This document shows positions 22,442 through 33,869 of a DNA stretch of 64,000 bases, one piece after another. A program made the translations under genes and the position numbers. Source of the stretch: Phytophthora sp. 'mugwort' (lineage: Eukaryota > Oomycota > Peronosporomycetes > Peronosporales > Peronosporaceae); NCBI GenBank assembly GCA_033558025.1, contig JAUCEF010000006.1:2852001-2916000 (forward strand), read 5' to 3'. A model generated the notes under the pieces. That model was not told where the DNA came from. It did no database searches and worked only from the letters and a program-made list of their open reading frames with translations. Positions within the stretch are counted from its first letter, which is position 1; each line of letters starts with the position of its first letter.

Positions 22442-22877
22442 TGGTAGTGATCCGTCTTGCATGTCGTAATCTATTCGATATCAGTCTTGCTTCGGCTAAT
22501 TTGTCTTGCCTATGCCATATCTTGATCGTTCTCAGATCCTTCGTTCATCGTCGAATCCGAGATCCTTGTAGCGAGCTTAGCTAGTTCACCAGTTTCGAGT
22601 CTCCTGCTCACATGTACACTCACTCTCTTCTCCATCTTAGGTGTGCAGCCTCCCTGCATCCTCTCTCTCGCTTCATCCGCCGTGGCTACCAACTCGCCAG
22701 ACACGACCCCCCTCCTTCTTCTCTCACAGCCGTCCCGCGGAGCTTCTATTAAATTCGTCACGTCCACCACCATAAAGTGAACGTTGCTCCTCCTCCTTTA
22801 CACCTGCAGCCTTCCTGCAAGCCATCAACCTCAGTACCACCTGCAGCAACCAGCTTGCTGCCGTGGCTTCCACCCCT
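22442..22877. other. Spacer between converging antisense ORF and pol
   Basis: This 436-bp, pyrimidine-rich (+ strand) spacer lies between the stop of the antisense frame (22441) and the pol stop on minus (22878-22880). No domain was seen. It would hold the 3' ends of both transcripts. Confidence 0.4.
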
Positions 22878-23469
22878 TAACCTTCCTCATGCGACTGCAT
22901 CGCCTGGAAACGACTCCTCTTGGCCCGATCCTGCAGAAATTCACGCAAAGCACCCAACAGTTCAGATCCGCCTCGTCAACCGAAGTAGGCTCGTCGTAGC
23001 TTCGCCAGTGTACCTTGAACTTGCGCAGTGATCGTCCATAGCGGGTTCGACGGACCGACCTCATGTCGCTGATCTTCTCGACTTCGTATTCCCCTTCTTC
23101 TAGCTCTCAATCCCAGCTGTCTTCCGGTGACAGCACCTCGTTGAAGTCGAGACGGTCCGCCTCATCGACGGCCAAGTGTGTCGTTGGTCGATCGGGGAAT
23201 GTTCTCAAAGGCTTCAACTTGGACACATGCACCACCGGAAAATGTGGTAATCTGCTCCGGCTGTCACCAGTCGAGCAGCGAAAGATTGCACCCATCTCCG
23301 ACACTTGGAAAGGGCCATGACACATATGCGCTAGCTTCCGCGCGTATCCTTCCTTGATTCGATCCAGATATAGCCACACTCGAGTGCCGGCCTCGATCCG
23401 ATGCGGATCCACGCTGTCATTGTGGAATTCGACCCGATCTGTAATAGCCTTCTTCAGCCTCTCGTTCAC
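22878..23469 (-). pseudogene. gypsy integrase C-terminus and chromodomain
   Basis: Minus-strand frames give HRIEAGTRVWLYLDRIKEGY and ARKLAHMCHGPFQVSEMG (integrase C-terminal SH3-like part, about 23280-23400), then PVVHVSKLKPLRTFPDRP. After a frame change comes YEVEKISDMRSVRRTRYGRS, then LRKFKVHWRSYDEPTSVDEA, a chromodomain with the aromatic YEVE, W and Y positions (22960-23090). A short tail ends at the TAA at 22878-22880. Chromodomains of gypsy integrases direct insertion to marked chromatin. At least two frameshifts are present. Confidence 0.75.
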
Positions 23470-24656
23470 GTCCGCTCTCGCCTGCTGGTAATAGCGTTGG
23501 ATCCGGTACCGCCATCAGCGTGAATCCCGATCTCGGCGTCTCGTTCTGCCCAGCGGGAGAGTTGCCTCTAGCGTCGTGCGTGGATCCCAACCGTGTGCAA
23601 GATAAAGCGGGTATCACCTCGGATTTGATCATGTGCTGTGTTGACAGCGAACGCCAGGCGCTCAACATTCTCGTCCCAGTCGCGCTGGCCTCGTCATCGA
23701 CATACATCTTAATGGATCTCGTCACCGTCTGCACCATGCGTTCCGCAGTCCCGTTCGCCTGAGGCCTATAATCCATGTCGGTTCGCTGTCTCTGGCCCAG
23801 GATCCTATTGAACGCCTTGAAGAAGTCAGACATGAAGCCAGGCTCCCTGTCATGCCACCTCGCTCGCACCGCAGCGTCGGAACACACATTCCTCGTAGGA
23901 TTCCGCGACCGTTTGGGCTGTCCGGGACGCACTCGCCTTGGCGATGGCGTAACCGGTGAACAGATCCACCCAGATTAGGAGTTCGGTATGGCCCTTGTAC
24001 GACTTGGGCAGCGAGGGGATGTGATCCATCGCTATGACCTGGAAAGGGTAGGTGGCCTGGATATTACCGGGTGACTCACCGCTCATGGTCGATCGCCCCT
24101 TGTCGGTCTCGCAATCCACGCATTCACCTACGAGCCGCTGTGCGCTCCTGAAAAGTCCACGCCAATAGAAGTAATCCCGGATCCGCTGATATGTTCGGCT
24201 GATTCCCTGATGACCTCCTTCCAGACTGACGTGGTAGTGATGCAGCAGATCCTCGTGCAGCGTCTCGGGCACAACCAGACGAAGCAACCCGTCTCTCTCT
24301 TCCTCCGCCTTCGCAGACGGCGGGCAGTAGTAGAGTAGGTCCTGTCCGCCCATCTCATAGCCAGCAGCCACGTTGCCGCACACCTGAGCTTCGTCTTTTT
24401 CCAGATCTTTCACATCCCCTTGAAGGTACTTATTCAGGTTCATGATCCACTTCTCTTCGTCCTGAGCTTGCCGGATCCGATCCACTCTCAGCTGGTGGAC
24501 CGCCTCTTCGTGCAGCACACTAGGGCTAGTGACCTTCCGGCGGGATCTAGTTGCCATGGCTGTGATGCGAAGCGTAGTAGCTTCGGCAGCTGTGGACAGG
24601 ATCTCGGGTAATCGATTCAGCGTCACAAGATCCTTTCGCGCCTGGTCCTCCGTCAC
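23470..24656 (-). pseudogene. gypsy integrase (zinc-binding and catalytic core)
   Basis: The uninterrupted frame 24656-23850 starts with a linker. It then has the H2C2 zinc domain: LLHHYHVSLEGGHQGISRTY followed by GECVDCETDKG. The catalytic core follows: QVIAMDHIPSLPKSYKGHTE (first Asp), LLIWVDLFTGYAIAKASASR (second Asp) and, after a frameshift, MDYRPQANGTAERMVQTVTR with the catalytic Glu at about 23770. After 23700 the frame decays. Integrase inserts the retrotransposon cDNA. This is the best preserved part of the element. Confidence 0.85.
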
Positions 24657-26043
24657 CTCTGTACCTGCTTCTCACTGTAATGCCGCACTCGCCAGACTAT
24701 CTGCGCTGGTTCCATTCTCGTTTGACAGGAAGCAGGTCGTGATCCGGCCAGGCTCTCAGACGGCGTAGAGCCCTCTGCCGCAACAACGTCAACGCGGCGG
24801 CTTTGCAAGCGATCTCGTCCTTCATCTGTCGGATCACCAAGTTGGGGTCCCCATACATCACCAAACGTCCTTGATCCAGTCCTTCTAGCAGATCAAAGCA
24901 TAAGAACAGTCCACCATATTCCGTCTCGTTGACCGTCATATCTTCGGCCCATACTGCTCCGCCTTGACCACCGTCCACTCCGGCAACTTCCATACGATAG
25001 CGCTGAAGGCGCCTCCGCCGTGTTTGACTCTGGCGGATCCGTCAAACTAGCGACCAGGCGTTCCTCTTCGGGCTTCACTGTGTGGATCGGAGTCTGTACT
25101 GCTCGTCGGGGCTCTTTCGCGGTGCAATTGCTACCTGTGCCTGATCCACTATCGATCTTGGCGTTACACACGCAGCCAGTGATCCCAAGATCTCATCCTC
25201 GCCTTTCTTACACTTAGTGATCTCCAACGCCAGGGCGATAGCAGCACGGCCCATTGTCCGAGTCGCCCTTGGAGCCCTGCAACGCGGGACAGCCAAGCCA
25301 ACGTAGAGTGCCGCGTCATGATCTTGATGGATCTGCCGATCAGCATCGAATAACCCGGATCCAGCATACGCAGCAGCGCTAGCACTTCCTTCTCCACGAC
25401 GCCGTAGTTTAACTTGTTCGACTTCAACGTGCGGCTCATGAACATCACGGGCAAGTATGTGCCGTCGTGATCCTGCACCAGGGAGGCGGACGCTGCCCAT
25501 TCGCTGGCATTGACGATCAGCACAGGCTGTTTCTCCGGATCTAAGTGTCGGAGGATTGGGGGTCGTCGCGATCTTGTTCTTCAGTGTGGAAAACGCCGCT
25601 CTAGCTCGGATCCACTTCGACTCTGATGCTTCCGGGTCCTGCTCGAGCTGGGGGTCCCCGTCTTCGAGGATCTCTCGGCTGATCTTCCCGTCGTTGGCAG
25701 CGATCCTGCTCTCAGCACGCATCGCGGCAAAATCCACTTCTCGCTGATCGTACAACACCGACACATACACCGCCATGTCTTCAATGAAGCGTCCGTAGTA
25801 GTTCCGACTACCCAAGAACGACTACATAGACCGTAGAGATCTCGGGAGTGGTAGATCCACCAGCGCACTGAGATTCTTTGGATGAGCCTTCAAGCCTTCG
25901 ATGGATACACGATGTCCGAGATAATCTACCTTCTTCGGTCCCCAGAAGCTCTTCGTGACACTGATCGAGATATTCCACTTGTCACAGGCGGTGAGCAGGA
26001 GCTTCATTCGTTCGCACAAATGATCCCAGGATCCGGCCGTAAC
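24657..26043 (-). pseudogene. gypsy reverse transcriptase C-terminus and RNase H
   Basis: Minus-strand reading begins at the break with LVTAGSWDHLCERMKLLLTA, then CDKWNISISVTKSFWGPKKV and DYLGHRVSIEGLKAHPKNLS (RT thumb/connection, 25850-26043). RNase H follows: ASEWAASASLVQDHDGTYLP, VMFMSRTLKSNKLNYGVVEK and HSTLAWLSRVAGLQGRLGQW (25240-25510). A second RNase H-like block (TVNETEYGGLFLCFDLLEGL, 24860-24950) follows, as in related dual-RNase H elements. Frame changes and stops are frequent. The start of this block continues exactly where the + strand RT at 17649 stops. Confidence 0.8.
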
Positions 26044-26200
26044 GAGGAACTGGTTGTGGCATCGAAGGTCTACGGTTGCGGCACAAAGACAAAAAACGCA
26101 AAACACCAACGCTTGCTGCGTGTCACCAACCAAGATATCATAGACATTGTCAGCACTATTGAGCAACACCACCAACACGTCTCACTGTTTGTTCTTAATA
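26044..26200 (+). repeat. Candidate MULE terminal inverted repeat, right break
   Basis: The sequence begins directly after the 10-bp CGGCCGTAAC copy at 26034-26043 and reads into the MULE transposase. It shares ordered short blocks with 17650-17810 (AAACACCAA, CTGCG, TCACCAACCAA). A 9-11-bp target duplication is typical of MULEs, and the 10-bp copy at each break fits this. Confidence 0.4.
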
Positions 26201-26395
26201 TTAGTGAGAAAAAGCTTTCGTGAGGTGACCTTGTCTCAGTTCTTCCGCAAGGCGAACGAGCACCAACCACACAGCAACTTTAGCTGTCGATACCCAGGCG
26301 ACGCTCAGTCTTGAATTGGCGTCCGAACAATCCCTCGAATAGCGACAGCGAAAGTTGAGGTCGATGCTAGACCACGACGACGTCGCTCTACCAGA

Positions 26396-28263
26396 ATGGA
26401 GGGAATCTGGAGAACTGATCGCGGCGAAGATGGGAGTAACCAGTATATTACGTCTACCCTCCCTCGTTTTGCCACAGATAAGAACAACAAGTGCAGGTGC
26501 ACAATAGATCGTTGGGTGACCTCGGAAATAAATCTCGCCATGGGCGACCACGAGATGAGGTTAATTCTGACCAGTTGTCGGTCTGCGCGGTGTCTTAACC
26601 ATGAAGATGATGATGCCTGTTACTGCCGGTACAAGATTAATACGTGTGAGGCTGGGTCCACAACTGTTGTCTTCCAGCAAGGAGCTCACGTAATGGATGA
26701 CCTCCAGGCCCCATCACCAGCTCGTCAACGTCTTACACCGGTCATGAAGGACGTGATCGTTGCCGAGCTGGAGAGACGCCCCGCTGCAACTACGCAGCAA
26801 CTCTTCTCGTTAATTGCCTCCGAGATCGCAGACACAGATCTGCGAGGACCAGCACCGAAGAAAAGCCAGTTCGGATACTTTATTCAGCGCTGGCGGCACA
26901 ACCATCCGGGGGCCGACACTCAGCAGGTCGTTGCCGTGATAAACGAGTCTCTGTACGACGAGGTTGGGCTACGCGAGTCAAGACCAGAAGCAGTGGTGTA
27001 CTTCAGCGATTGTGTTTGTCTCGGTGATCGTTGGGTCTCGAGGGTCGGAATAGGGACCGAAGCGGACCCTTATCGAGTTGGAATGACGTGTTTCAAACCT
27101 CTGGAAAATTATGTTCGAGTCCAGAAGAATACTGACAGAACTACGATAATCCACGTGGATAGCACGTTCAACACTGTGCTACAGAATTACCCTGCGTTCG
27201 CGATTGGATGTTTCCGACGGCTGTGGACATTTCATGCCCCTTGGGTATTTTTGCACGTCTAGATGTAAGAGTGATGATCTGGCTTGGTGCCTTTGCTTCC
27301 TAAAACGCTCCATCTACGAGTCGTTCGGCGACTTTTTCGCCCCTGATTTCGTAATGATGGATGGTGATAAAGCGCAGTACAACGCGTGCACCACGGAACT
27401 ACCGTCCACTCACGTCTTAATGTGCTGGTTTCATGTCATGGACAACATCTTCAAGCACCTCCAGCTGAAAGGGGTGGATCTAGATGCTCGTATGCAGGTT
27501 TTGTTTTGAAGATATGTACGACCTCAACTACGCGACTAGGGATGCATTCGAAAAATGAAGTCGAATATCCTGGAAAATGGGAAGCTTATCCGGCTCAGAG
27601 TGCTGCGCTCGCGATGGGCAAGTACATCAAGAAGTCGTAGATCGATAGTGGATTCTGCGATTGGCAGGCGTTCCTGATCCAAAGTGTTATGCCGTCACTA
27701 CAACCCGTTGGAACAGTACCACCGCATCTACAAGATAATCAGCAATAACCCTCGCGCTACTCCGAAGCAAATGCTCGAGGGAATGATGCTACTCTACAGA
27801 TATTTCCAGCAGAGGGCACTTTCCAAGACGTCCCCGAAGCCTCTGGACGCCTTCTCAAGCTATTTTCTTTGACGAAACCCTTTCGATGCCTAAAGTCAAA
27901 GCGGGTTCCTGTGGAAAACCTCCCAGTACTGTTGTTCAGAGTTCATCCTCTGGCTCTTCCTGTAGACGCAGTGGATGCACTGGCGAAAATCAAGAAAGTG
28001 TGTTTTGCAAACGATATTCGTGTGCACATGAAAGGTATGCCACAGCAGGGTTGGATGGTAGACGCACAAGCACTCCGTGTACCAGGCGCTGCACTGGTGC
28101 CTCGTCGATTTGTCCCCAACCTATAACGTCCATGTCGCCGCGCTTGCACCAATCGCAGCAGGAGCCTCCCACAGGACACATTTCGGATTCCAGAAACAAG
28201 CCGAAACAACACCGAGTTCGCTGGATCTGAGCAAGAAACCGAAGCGGATTCGGCGTGTCTTCT
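26396..28263 (+). pseudogene. MULE transposase, decayed
   Basis: A frame at 26396-27262 has a Cys/His-rich N-terminus (CLNHEDDDACYCRYKINTCE), a helical region (ARQRLTPVMKDVIVAELERR), then the transposase core start with GMTCFKPLENYVRV and TIIHVDSTFNTVLQNYPAFA, giving the first catalytic Asp. In the next frame (27204-27509) the core continues with GHFMPLGYFCTSRCKSDDLA and FVMMDGDKAQYNACTTELPS (second Asp), then HVLMCWFHVMDNIFKHL. RHYNPLEQYHRIYKIISNNP follows at about 27690-27750, and a degenerate SWIM zinc-finger zone ends near 28200. Frameshifts and stops (27513, 27640) inactivate it. Its left end abuts the broken gypsy RT; its right end is lost at the junction near 28263. Confidence 0.75.
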
Positions 28264-28319
28264 CAGTGCGTGTGAGTTGGGATCCTACTCAATTTCAGCG
28301 GATTCGCTCCACCACAACT
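28264..28319. repeat. 56-bp segment shared with 12156-12211
   Basis: The block starting CAGTGCGTGTGAGTTGGGAT is about 89% identical to the gypsy leader at 12156-12211. It marks the junction between the MULE remnant on its left and the broken integrase of the second gypsy family on its right. Confidence 0.6.
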
Positions 28320-28870
28320 GCACTATCCGCCGAGTCGCACACGACCAATTCGCAGAAATGAGTGACGTGATCTTTAAGTACTAGCAAATACTTACTAGTG
28401 ACAAACGACTCCCCATGAACAGGAATCCCAATGTAGGACTCCATTCGTTCCTTGCATTCAATCGTCTGGTTCCATTGCCGGTGGACAATTCGCCCACCCT
28501 TCACATGGGGACATAGCAAGCAGGCCGCCACAAATGCGTGCACCACATCTCGGATGTTGGGGATATGAAATAGCCACCGTAGGTGATTCACGATGGCCTG
28601 CTCACCGCGGTGACCTTGGGTCCCGCAGCGAGCGATGACACACAGCCTCTGGGTCATGTTCGAACTGGATCGGGAGACCCATATGCGCTGGTCCACCCGC
28701 ACCACGCCGTTACTGTCCTTGATCGATCCTGCTGGCGCCTGTGATTGCTTCTGCGCAGCTATGATCTCATCTAATGATGACCAGACGAAACCATCCAGAG
28801 GTCGGCGGACCTGCCTCGTGCGTGGCTTGGACTACGGCTGCTGCTTCTTGGCTTTCTTTTTCTAAACCGC
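28295..28870 (-). pseudogene. Second gypsy family: integrase N-terminal part, truncated
   Basis: Minus-strand reading gives RRPLDGFVWSSLDEIIAAQK, then DSNGVVRVDQRIWV, then QRLCVIARCGTQGHRGEQAI with VAACLLCPHVKGGR (zinc-binding module; the first zinc-ligand position is replaced, ARCG). The start of the core follows: TSKYLLVLKDHVTHFCELVV, CDSADSAVVVERIR, then a stop at 28293-28295. The rest of integrase and the 3' LTR are absent, so the element is truncated at the MULE junction. The sequence family differs from the chromodomain element at 11319-26043. Confidence 0.75.
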
Positions 28871-28941
28871 TTTATCTTGACCTTTGTTGTCGGCTGTCCA
28901 GCCCACCTGGACAGCACTTCCGCCCACACATTAAAACCCCT

Positions 28942-30253
28942 TCAACATATCCGATTACGTAGCGGAAAGGCATCAGCTTCAACACCCATCGAAATAGCTT
29001 GCCATACTATGCTTCTCAATACATTTGTGGGTGCGAATACATGGATGAGGTTGCGGTGGTCACAGAATAGGCGAGGTGGTCGGGCTCGCATTAGTAGATA
29101 GTCAAGTTTTTCACATGCTAATAGGGTAGGCTTCCTTTCCGATTTTTTTTTCCTATTTAACGGAGCAACTTTGAACGTCCCGCTAAGCAGCTGGTGCCGC
29201 TGGGTGGTAACCGGGGCCCGTGGATCGAAATCCGCAACCTGGCTCACGATAACAGACCTACCACTGTCAGATGCATATGGACAAACAGTTGTGGTTAAAC
29301 TGTCGTCTGGTAGCGCTAGTGTTGCTGACGGGGCTAGTAAAACCTTCACCTTTTTGTAAGCCAACTGTTCAGCATCCATCAATGTGAATGATATTCCGGC
29401 AGCATCGCGCTTTGTGCGCTGGACATTTTTTAGAGCAGTATCTAGCCACAATCGCAGTGACTCGACAGTGCGAGCGTAGTCAACGATCGACTCCCTCATC
29501 CAATTTGGAGCGCACAAATAGTTCTGCAGTTGACCTGCTGTAGTCGGATATGGCATGGCTCACAGTGCATTAACGCGTGCTGGGTCGTGCGTGACACATC
29601 GCTGGTGATGATGCGCCCACACTACTTCACGGACTGCTGGTAGAGACTGCTTTTCTTGGCGCTGAGTTTCAAGCCAAAAGTAGCGACCAAATCGAAAAAT
29701 TCTTCTGGCTTGGAAACGTAGGTATTCACCTCGTCATCGAAAGCAGTAGATCATCTATCCAAATAACCAAGAAATTATAGATCACCGACTAGAAACACTT
29801 CTTCATCGTCTGCTGGCAATGCACAGCGGCATCACAGCATCCCTGAGGAACACGACGCGGAGTGTATATTTTGTGGTCAGTTATGTATGACATTAGGTCT
29901 TGGCTAGATCCATCCAAAGGTAGCTGCCAAATGCCTTTGAGTAGGTCAAACAGTAATGTCCCTTGCCTCGAGTTTGCTCGAGCAGGGTCACCATATGAGG
30001 CGTCATGATGATGAGAGCCTCCATATGGACGTTCGCCAGACGATAGTCGCAGGTTTGGCGGAACTCGTCGCCAATACTGCCCGCTTTGCGCACTGCCAGT
30101 ACGGACTGACCCAAGGGCTGCTGGGGTTTTCATATACTCAGCCAAGCTCCACCAGCTTATCGTTGAATCCGTGCAAGAATGCTCGCACAGCCGGCGGGTA
30201 TCGGCGGGGCTGCTCCTCGTTACCCCAGCGCCTTCCTTGAGCCTGATCTTCAA
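28942..30253 (-). pseudogene. Second gypsy family: reverse transcriptase and RNase H
   Basis: Reading from 30253: MKIRLKEGAGVTRSSPADTR, then the RT fingers and palm in a second frame (VLAVRKAGSIGDEFRQTCDY, MTPHMVTLLEQTRGKGHYCL), then SYITDHKIYTPRRVPQGCCD. The YxDD motif itself falls in a decayed stretch (29560-29790). RT tail and RNase H continue at 29556-28942: MPYPTTAGQLQNYLCAPNWM, then RESIVDYARTVESL, LALPDDSLTTTVCPYASDSG and FCDHRNLIHVFAPTNVL. Frame changes and a short internal deletion near 29130 break it. Confidence 0.75.
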
Positions 30254-31123
30254 TGGGTCAACCTTGGCAGGTGGGTCGTTGCCGAGCTCGAGCCTTCAGA
30301 TGTCATGTTTGTGCAATCTAGATCGGAGCTTCTCCTCCAGGCGGTGTGAGAGGCCATGTTTCAGTGCTGCCGTAATTAAACGGTCGAGAGCCGCTCGTAG
30401 GTTGTCATCGGTGGAGGGTGTGGTAAGCCCGGCAGATCATCCTTCAGTTCTGCCTCACCGTCATCAGGGTCAATAAGCTCGGCCAACTGCTCAAGCTGCT
30501 GATCGATGTCAATGCCTAACGACTTTAACACATGATGAATTCTGGTTCATCCTCTTCAATAATCAGGCGCTCAACAGGTTCGTGCAGAGCCACGGGTCCT
30601 GCTGCAGTATTTAGCTGCAGTCGAAGCTTCACAAGCACGCACAAGTGACTTCGTGATCGCCCACGGTCACTTAACGGCAGGGTCGTCCAGATGCGTCACT
30701 GTGACGGAGGAGTCACGCTGTCGTAGCTCCATCGCATGATGTTGGCTGATGGCAGTTCTGTCTGTGCCAGTGTCGCACAATAAGGCACTGTGAGTACCTC
30801 ATTGAGCAGGATAGTTTTTTTCTCCAGATGGGAGGCGTTCCCGCAGGCGTTTCAGCCGGGGAACAGTTCATTTGCCTCCGTCACTAGCTCGCTGTGCGCG
30901 TAGCTTCAGCGGATCTCTGCCTTTTGGTCATTAGATGCTGTAAGACACCTGACAACCAATGCGTCCCCGTACAGTGTGGGCATGGCGTGGGCGGCACCTT
31001 GGGTCGTTCTGAAGGTGCCTTCGTAGGTAGCCGTGGAGTCGACTGGCTTGACTCACTGGTGAGCTCAGTCTTTTAATCAGCTTCTTATTCGCCCCTTAGG
31101 GCACCGGTCGTTCCAAATTGCGG
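30254..31123 (-). other. Second gypsy family: gag-protease spacer, heavily decayed
   Basis: This lies between recognisable gag and RT. No intact protease motif (DSG/DTG) could be placed, although this is where it should lie. Short open frames on both strands show no family pattern. Confidence 0.4.
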
Positions 31124-31807
31124 TCACCACGACCACCTTGGATCTCTTTTTGCTTTGGTAAGCCTTCTCTTGATGTAGTGCCTTTCTAAGATCAGATAGT
31201 GGAGGACGACTTCGTCTTCCTGAGCATTGCGCATTTGGAATCGATCGTTCGCACCACCTCGTCGCGGGGCGCTTGTGACCCCAGCGAGGCGATCAGAATG
31301 CGGCACAGTTGCTGTCTTCCATCCGAACCGGTGAAATCTACCAGATAATCCATGTTCGTCAATGATGTCGTGGCATCTTTTGAAGTACTCGATGACTCGC
31401 TCGCTTACGTCCGTTTCCGTCAGGCCCATGCGTAATTGCTCACGCATCTCCACATCGATATCGGGAGCGTCATTTATTTTGACACTCGCGATTATCCTGT
31501 CAACCTTGCCCAAAATATGGCTGTCGGTGACGTCGCAGATGGAGATCTTCCAACGCAGAAGGCACCATATTCGGAAGAGACCTTCATCGAAACTGCTCTT
31601 CGCCGGCAGAATCAAGTCGCTTGCATTATCCTTGGCTCGGCTCTGCATAGTCTCTTCATACTTGCGGCGCTCGCGTCGCCACTTCACCAGCGAGGCGTGC
31701 GAGGTGCTTCCGCGTCGAGGTGGCAGAGTCGGCGTGAAGATTGGAGTCGAAACTCGTTCGTCATCGGCGTCCGACGCGGTCGAGTTGTTGGATCTTGTCA
31801 TGGGCAT
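31124..31807 (-). CDS. Second gypsy family: gag-like ORF
   Basis: This open frame of 227 residues starts at the ATG at 31805-31807 (MPMTRSNNSTASDADDERVS). It continues with STSHASLVKWRRERRKYEET, then DVTDSHILGKVDRIIASVKI and MRQLRMGLTETDVS-like helices (LRMGLTETDVSERVIEYFKR at 31415-31475). This is the gag N-terminal pattern of oomycete gypsy elements of this family. The end may be cut short by a frameshift, because no zinc knuckle follows in frame. It is the only transposon frame here of substantial length without an internal stop. Confidence 0.55.
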   Translation of the reverse strand: MPMTRSNNSTASDADDERVSTPIFTPTLPPRRGSTSHASLVKWRRERRKYEETMQSRAKDNASDLILPAKSSFDEGLFRIWCLLRWKISICDVTDSHILGKVDRIIASVKINDAPDIDVEMREQLRMGLTETDVSERVIEYFKRCHDIIDEHGLSGRFHRFGWKTATVPHSDRLAGVTSAPRRGGANDRFQMRNAQEDEVVLHYLILERHYIKRRLTKAKRDPRWSW

Positions 31808-32015
31808 CTTATTGCTTCAGCAGAAATACCGATAAAGAATTCTTTGTGGCGGTCGCAGAAAACGAAGACACAGTGGAGGGGGGCGGTGCTCCCTGGTAGA
31901 TAGCCGTAGTGTATTTGCCGAAGTAAATAACAAAGTGAAGCTCCTAAGCTACCGAAGGTCTGATGCCTTCGGCTGCATATCGTCATCCTAGTTGTCGTTA
32001 CTAGTTTAGTAAGAC
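31808..32015 (-). repeat. Second gypsy family: 5' leader / LTR remnant
   Basis: The sequence upstream of gag includes a ~60-bp block (31855-31918, GCAGAAAACGAAGACACAGT to GTAGTGTATTTGCC). This block recurs at 42493-42550, which supports it being part of an LTR. Ends were not determined. Confidence 0.4.
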
Positions 32016-33869
32016 ACCGTTATGTCAATCTGGTTGCCGTGACACTTGGACTTATCATCACGTTTGTCCTGCTACCTCCTGCTTGTCGACAAGGATGTCG
32101 ATATGCTGTAGACAGCATTGCCGCTAAGCACGGTTGCGTCGAGATGGTACGCGAGACGGGGCTGCTTCCCGGTGCTCCTAGCTGGGCAGGCTGGAGGAGA
32201 TGCTTGCCAACACTACCCCCCCCCCCCCCCCCCAAAAAATAAAAAACAAAGGTGAATATTGCAGCTTTCGAATTATGGCGCAAAAAATCACAACAGTAGT
32301 TATTATAGAAAATCCGTACCTTTTCATGCAGACCCAGAGTGAGGAAGAGGGTGTCGAATATGCTTGGATATTGGAGTCCTGATTTATACAGATCATCAAG
32401 AGTAGAGTGGTGCAAAAATTGGTAGTGCCAATGTCAGCGAGTTTCCCAGTCTACAAACTGTATTTGCCAGTCCCAAAACTTTGTTCTGCCTACAACCGAC
32501 AGACGGATCGGCGGCTGCAATCCACCCCTGTTCAAGTAAAGGGAGGTGCACTCTTGCCGCAAGAGTCTTGCGAGAGGTGCGCTCTAGCGTGCGCGAGATA
32601 GCAGTGTCTTTGCACAAAAAGAAAGTGTTAGCATCTAAGCAAAAGCGCTAAGACAGTTTTTTTGGCTCTGATGAGAGCGTTCCCTGTGGGAAAAGAAGAA
32701 GTTAACTTTAGTTTGCAAAACAAACAACTCCGCGTGGCCGTCGCTGTGTGAAACAAGTGAAGATGGAATAACATGATGAAGTTGCTGTCACCTCGCTCAC
32801 AAAATCCAGTCAGTTTGGTTTTGCTTGAATACTAACACTTCCTTTTTGTCAAAAGACACTGTTTCCCCGCGCGCCAGAGCGCTTTGGTTCTGACGAGAGC
32901 GTTCCCAGTGAGAAAAGAACAAAAATCTATCGACGACCAGTGCATAGTCAGAGCGGCAACAGAGGTGGCAAATGGATGCTATCCATTTTGATTAGTGTCA
33001 AATTTTAATGGCGCTTTGAGATACCTGAGTAGAGCGAAGTTAAGATGTGATGAACATTCCCAATTCTTGCTTTGGACGAATTGCATCCTCTCTTAGCACT
33101 TACCCGGGCTTGCCTATTCAAATCACGAAAAATGTACGTCCAGCAAAATGAGTCGCTATGGGAGCAGTCAGAGCTCAGTTTTTCTCGAATCACCGACGGT
33201 TGTCATTTCTTCTCAGTCAGCGAAGCGTTAGTTTCGAATAGAGACCTCAAAGTGGGAAAGGAAAGAGATACTTTGAAGAAAAGATAATTATCCCCATAAA
33301 GTGTCATTATTACCTAAAACTTCCCTAACGTTGTTTACGATATTTATCGTTATTTTACCGTTTTTACCAATAAGTCGTCACAAAAATGGGCCCAAAACTT
33401 AAATCGCCAGTCTGTAATTCGTGACCTATTCCAGCTCCATCCACTACAGACGTGATAGCTGGATATTATTTCGCTCTGCTGAAACACTTCAAATACAGCG
33501 CATGTATTAACGACCGGTCAATTGGTCACTGAAAGCTTCATTAGCAAAGCACCACCTGATACCCCACGTGTCTCTGCTCGACCTTTTCAGTGTAGAACCT
33601 CACCGGAAGAATAGCGTGCTGAAGTGGCACTTCAATTGTGCGCAGCGGACCGCGGGCACGGTTCGGATGAGCCGCGCCTGGATTGGTTGATCGCCAAGAT
33701 AGCCATTGTTGGTGGCTCAGAGGGGCAGGAACCGGTGTTTGCACAACACAGAAGAGGGCGTGTAGGAAGTCATGAAGGTTAGGTTTAAACCAATCTAATG
33801 TAGTCACGTCAACATTTTCCTCCAACAACTCAAGCTCTTCATCAACACGACGTATCAGCCGCTCAGCAA
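32016..33869. other. Intergenic with repeats, no gene recognised
   Basis: No supported gene was found. It contains an 18-base C run (32216-32233), an inverted repeat pair (32602-32862) and AT-rich sequence. A 159-residue minus-strand frame at 33541-34020 overlaps the next MULE remnant on the opposite strand and is considered spurious. Confidence 0.45.
32602..32862. repeat. Foldback repeat (~31-bp inverted arms) with overlapping direct repeat
   Basis: The left arm CAGTGTCTTTGCACAAAAAG at 32602 onward matches the inverse complement of 32830-32862 with few differences. A separate direct repeat links 32664-32697 (GGCTCTGATGAGAGCGTTCC) and 32886-32919 (GGTTCTGACGAGAGCGTTCC). It could be a small MITE-like element. 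No target duplication was identified. Confidence 0.5.

Noticed and set aside
32216..32233. Run of 18 C as a functional feature
   Set aside because: A homopolymer of this length is prone to sequencing error and has no partner G-rich structure nearby.
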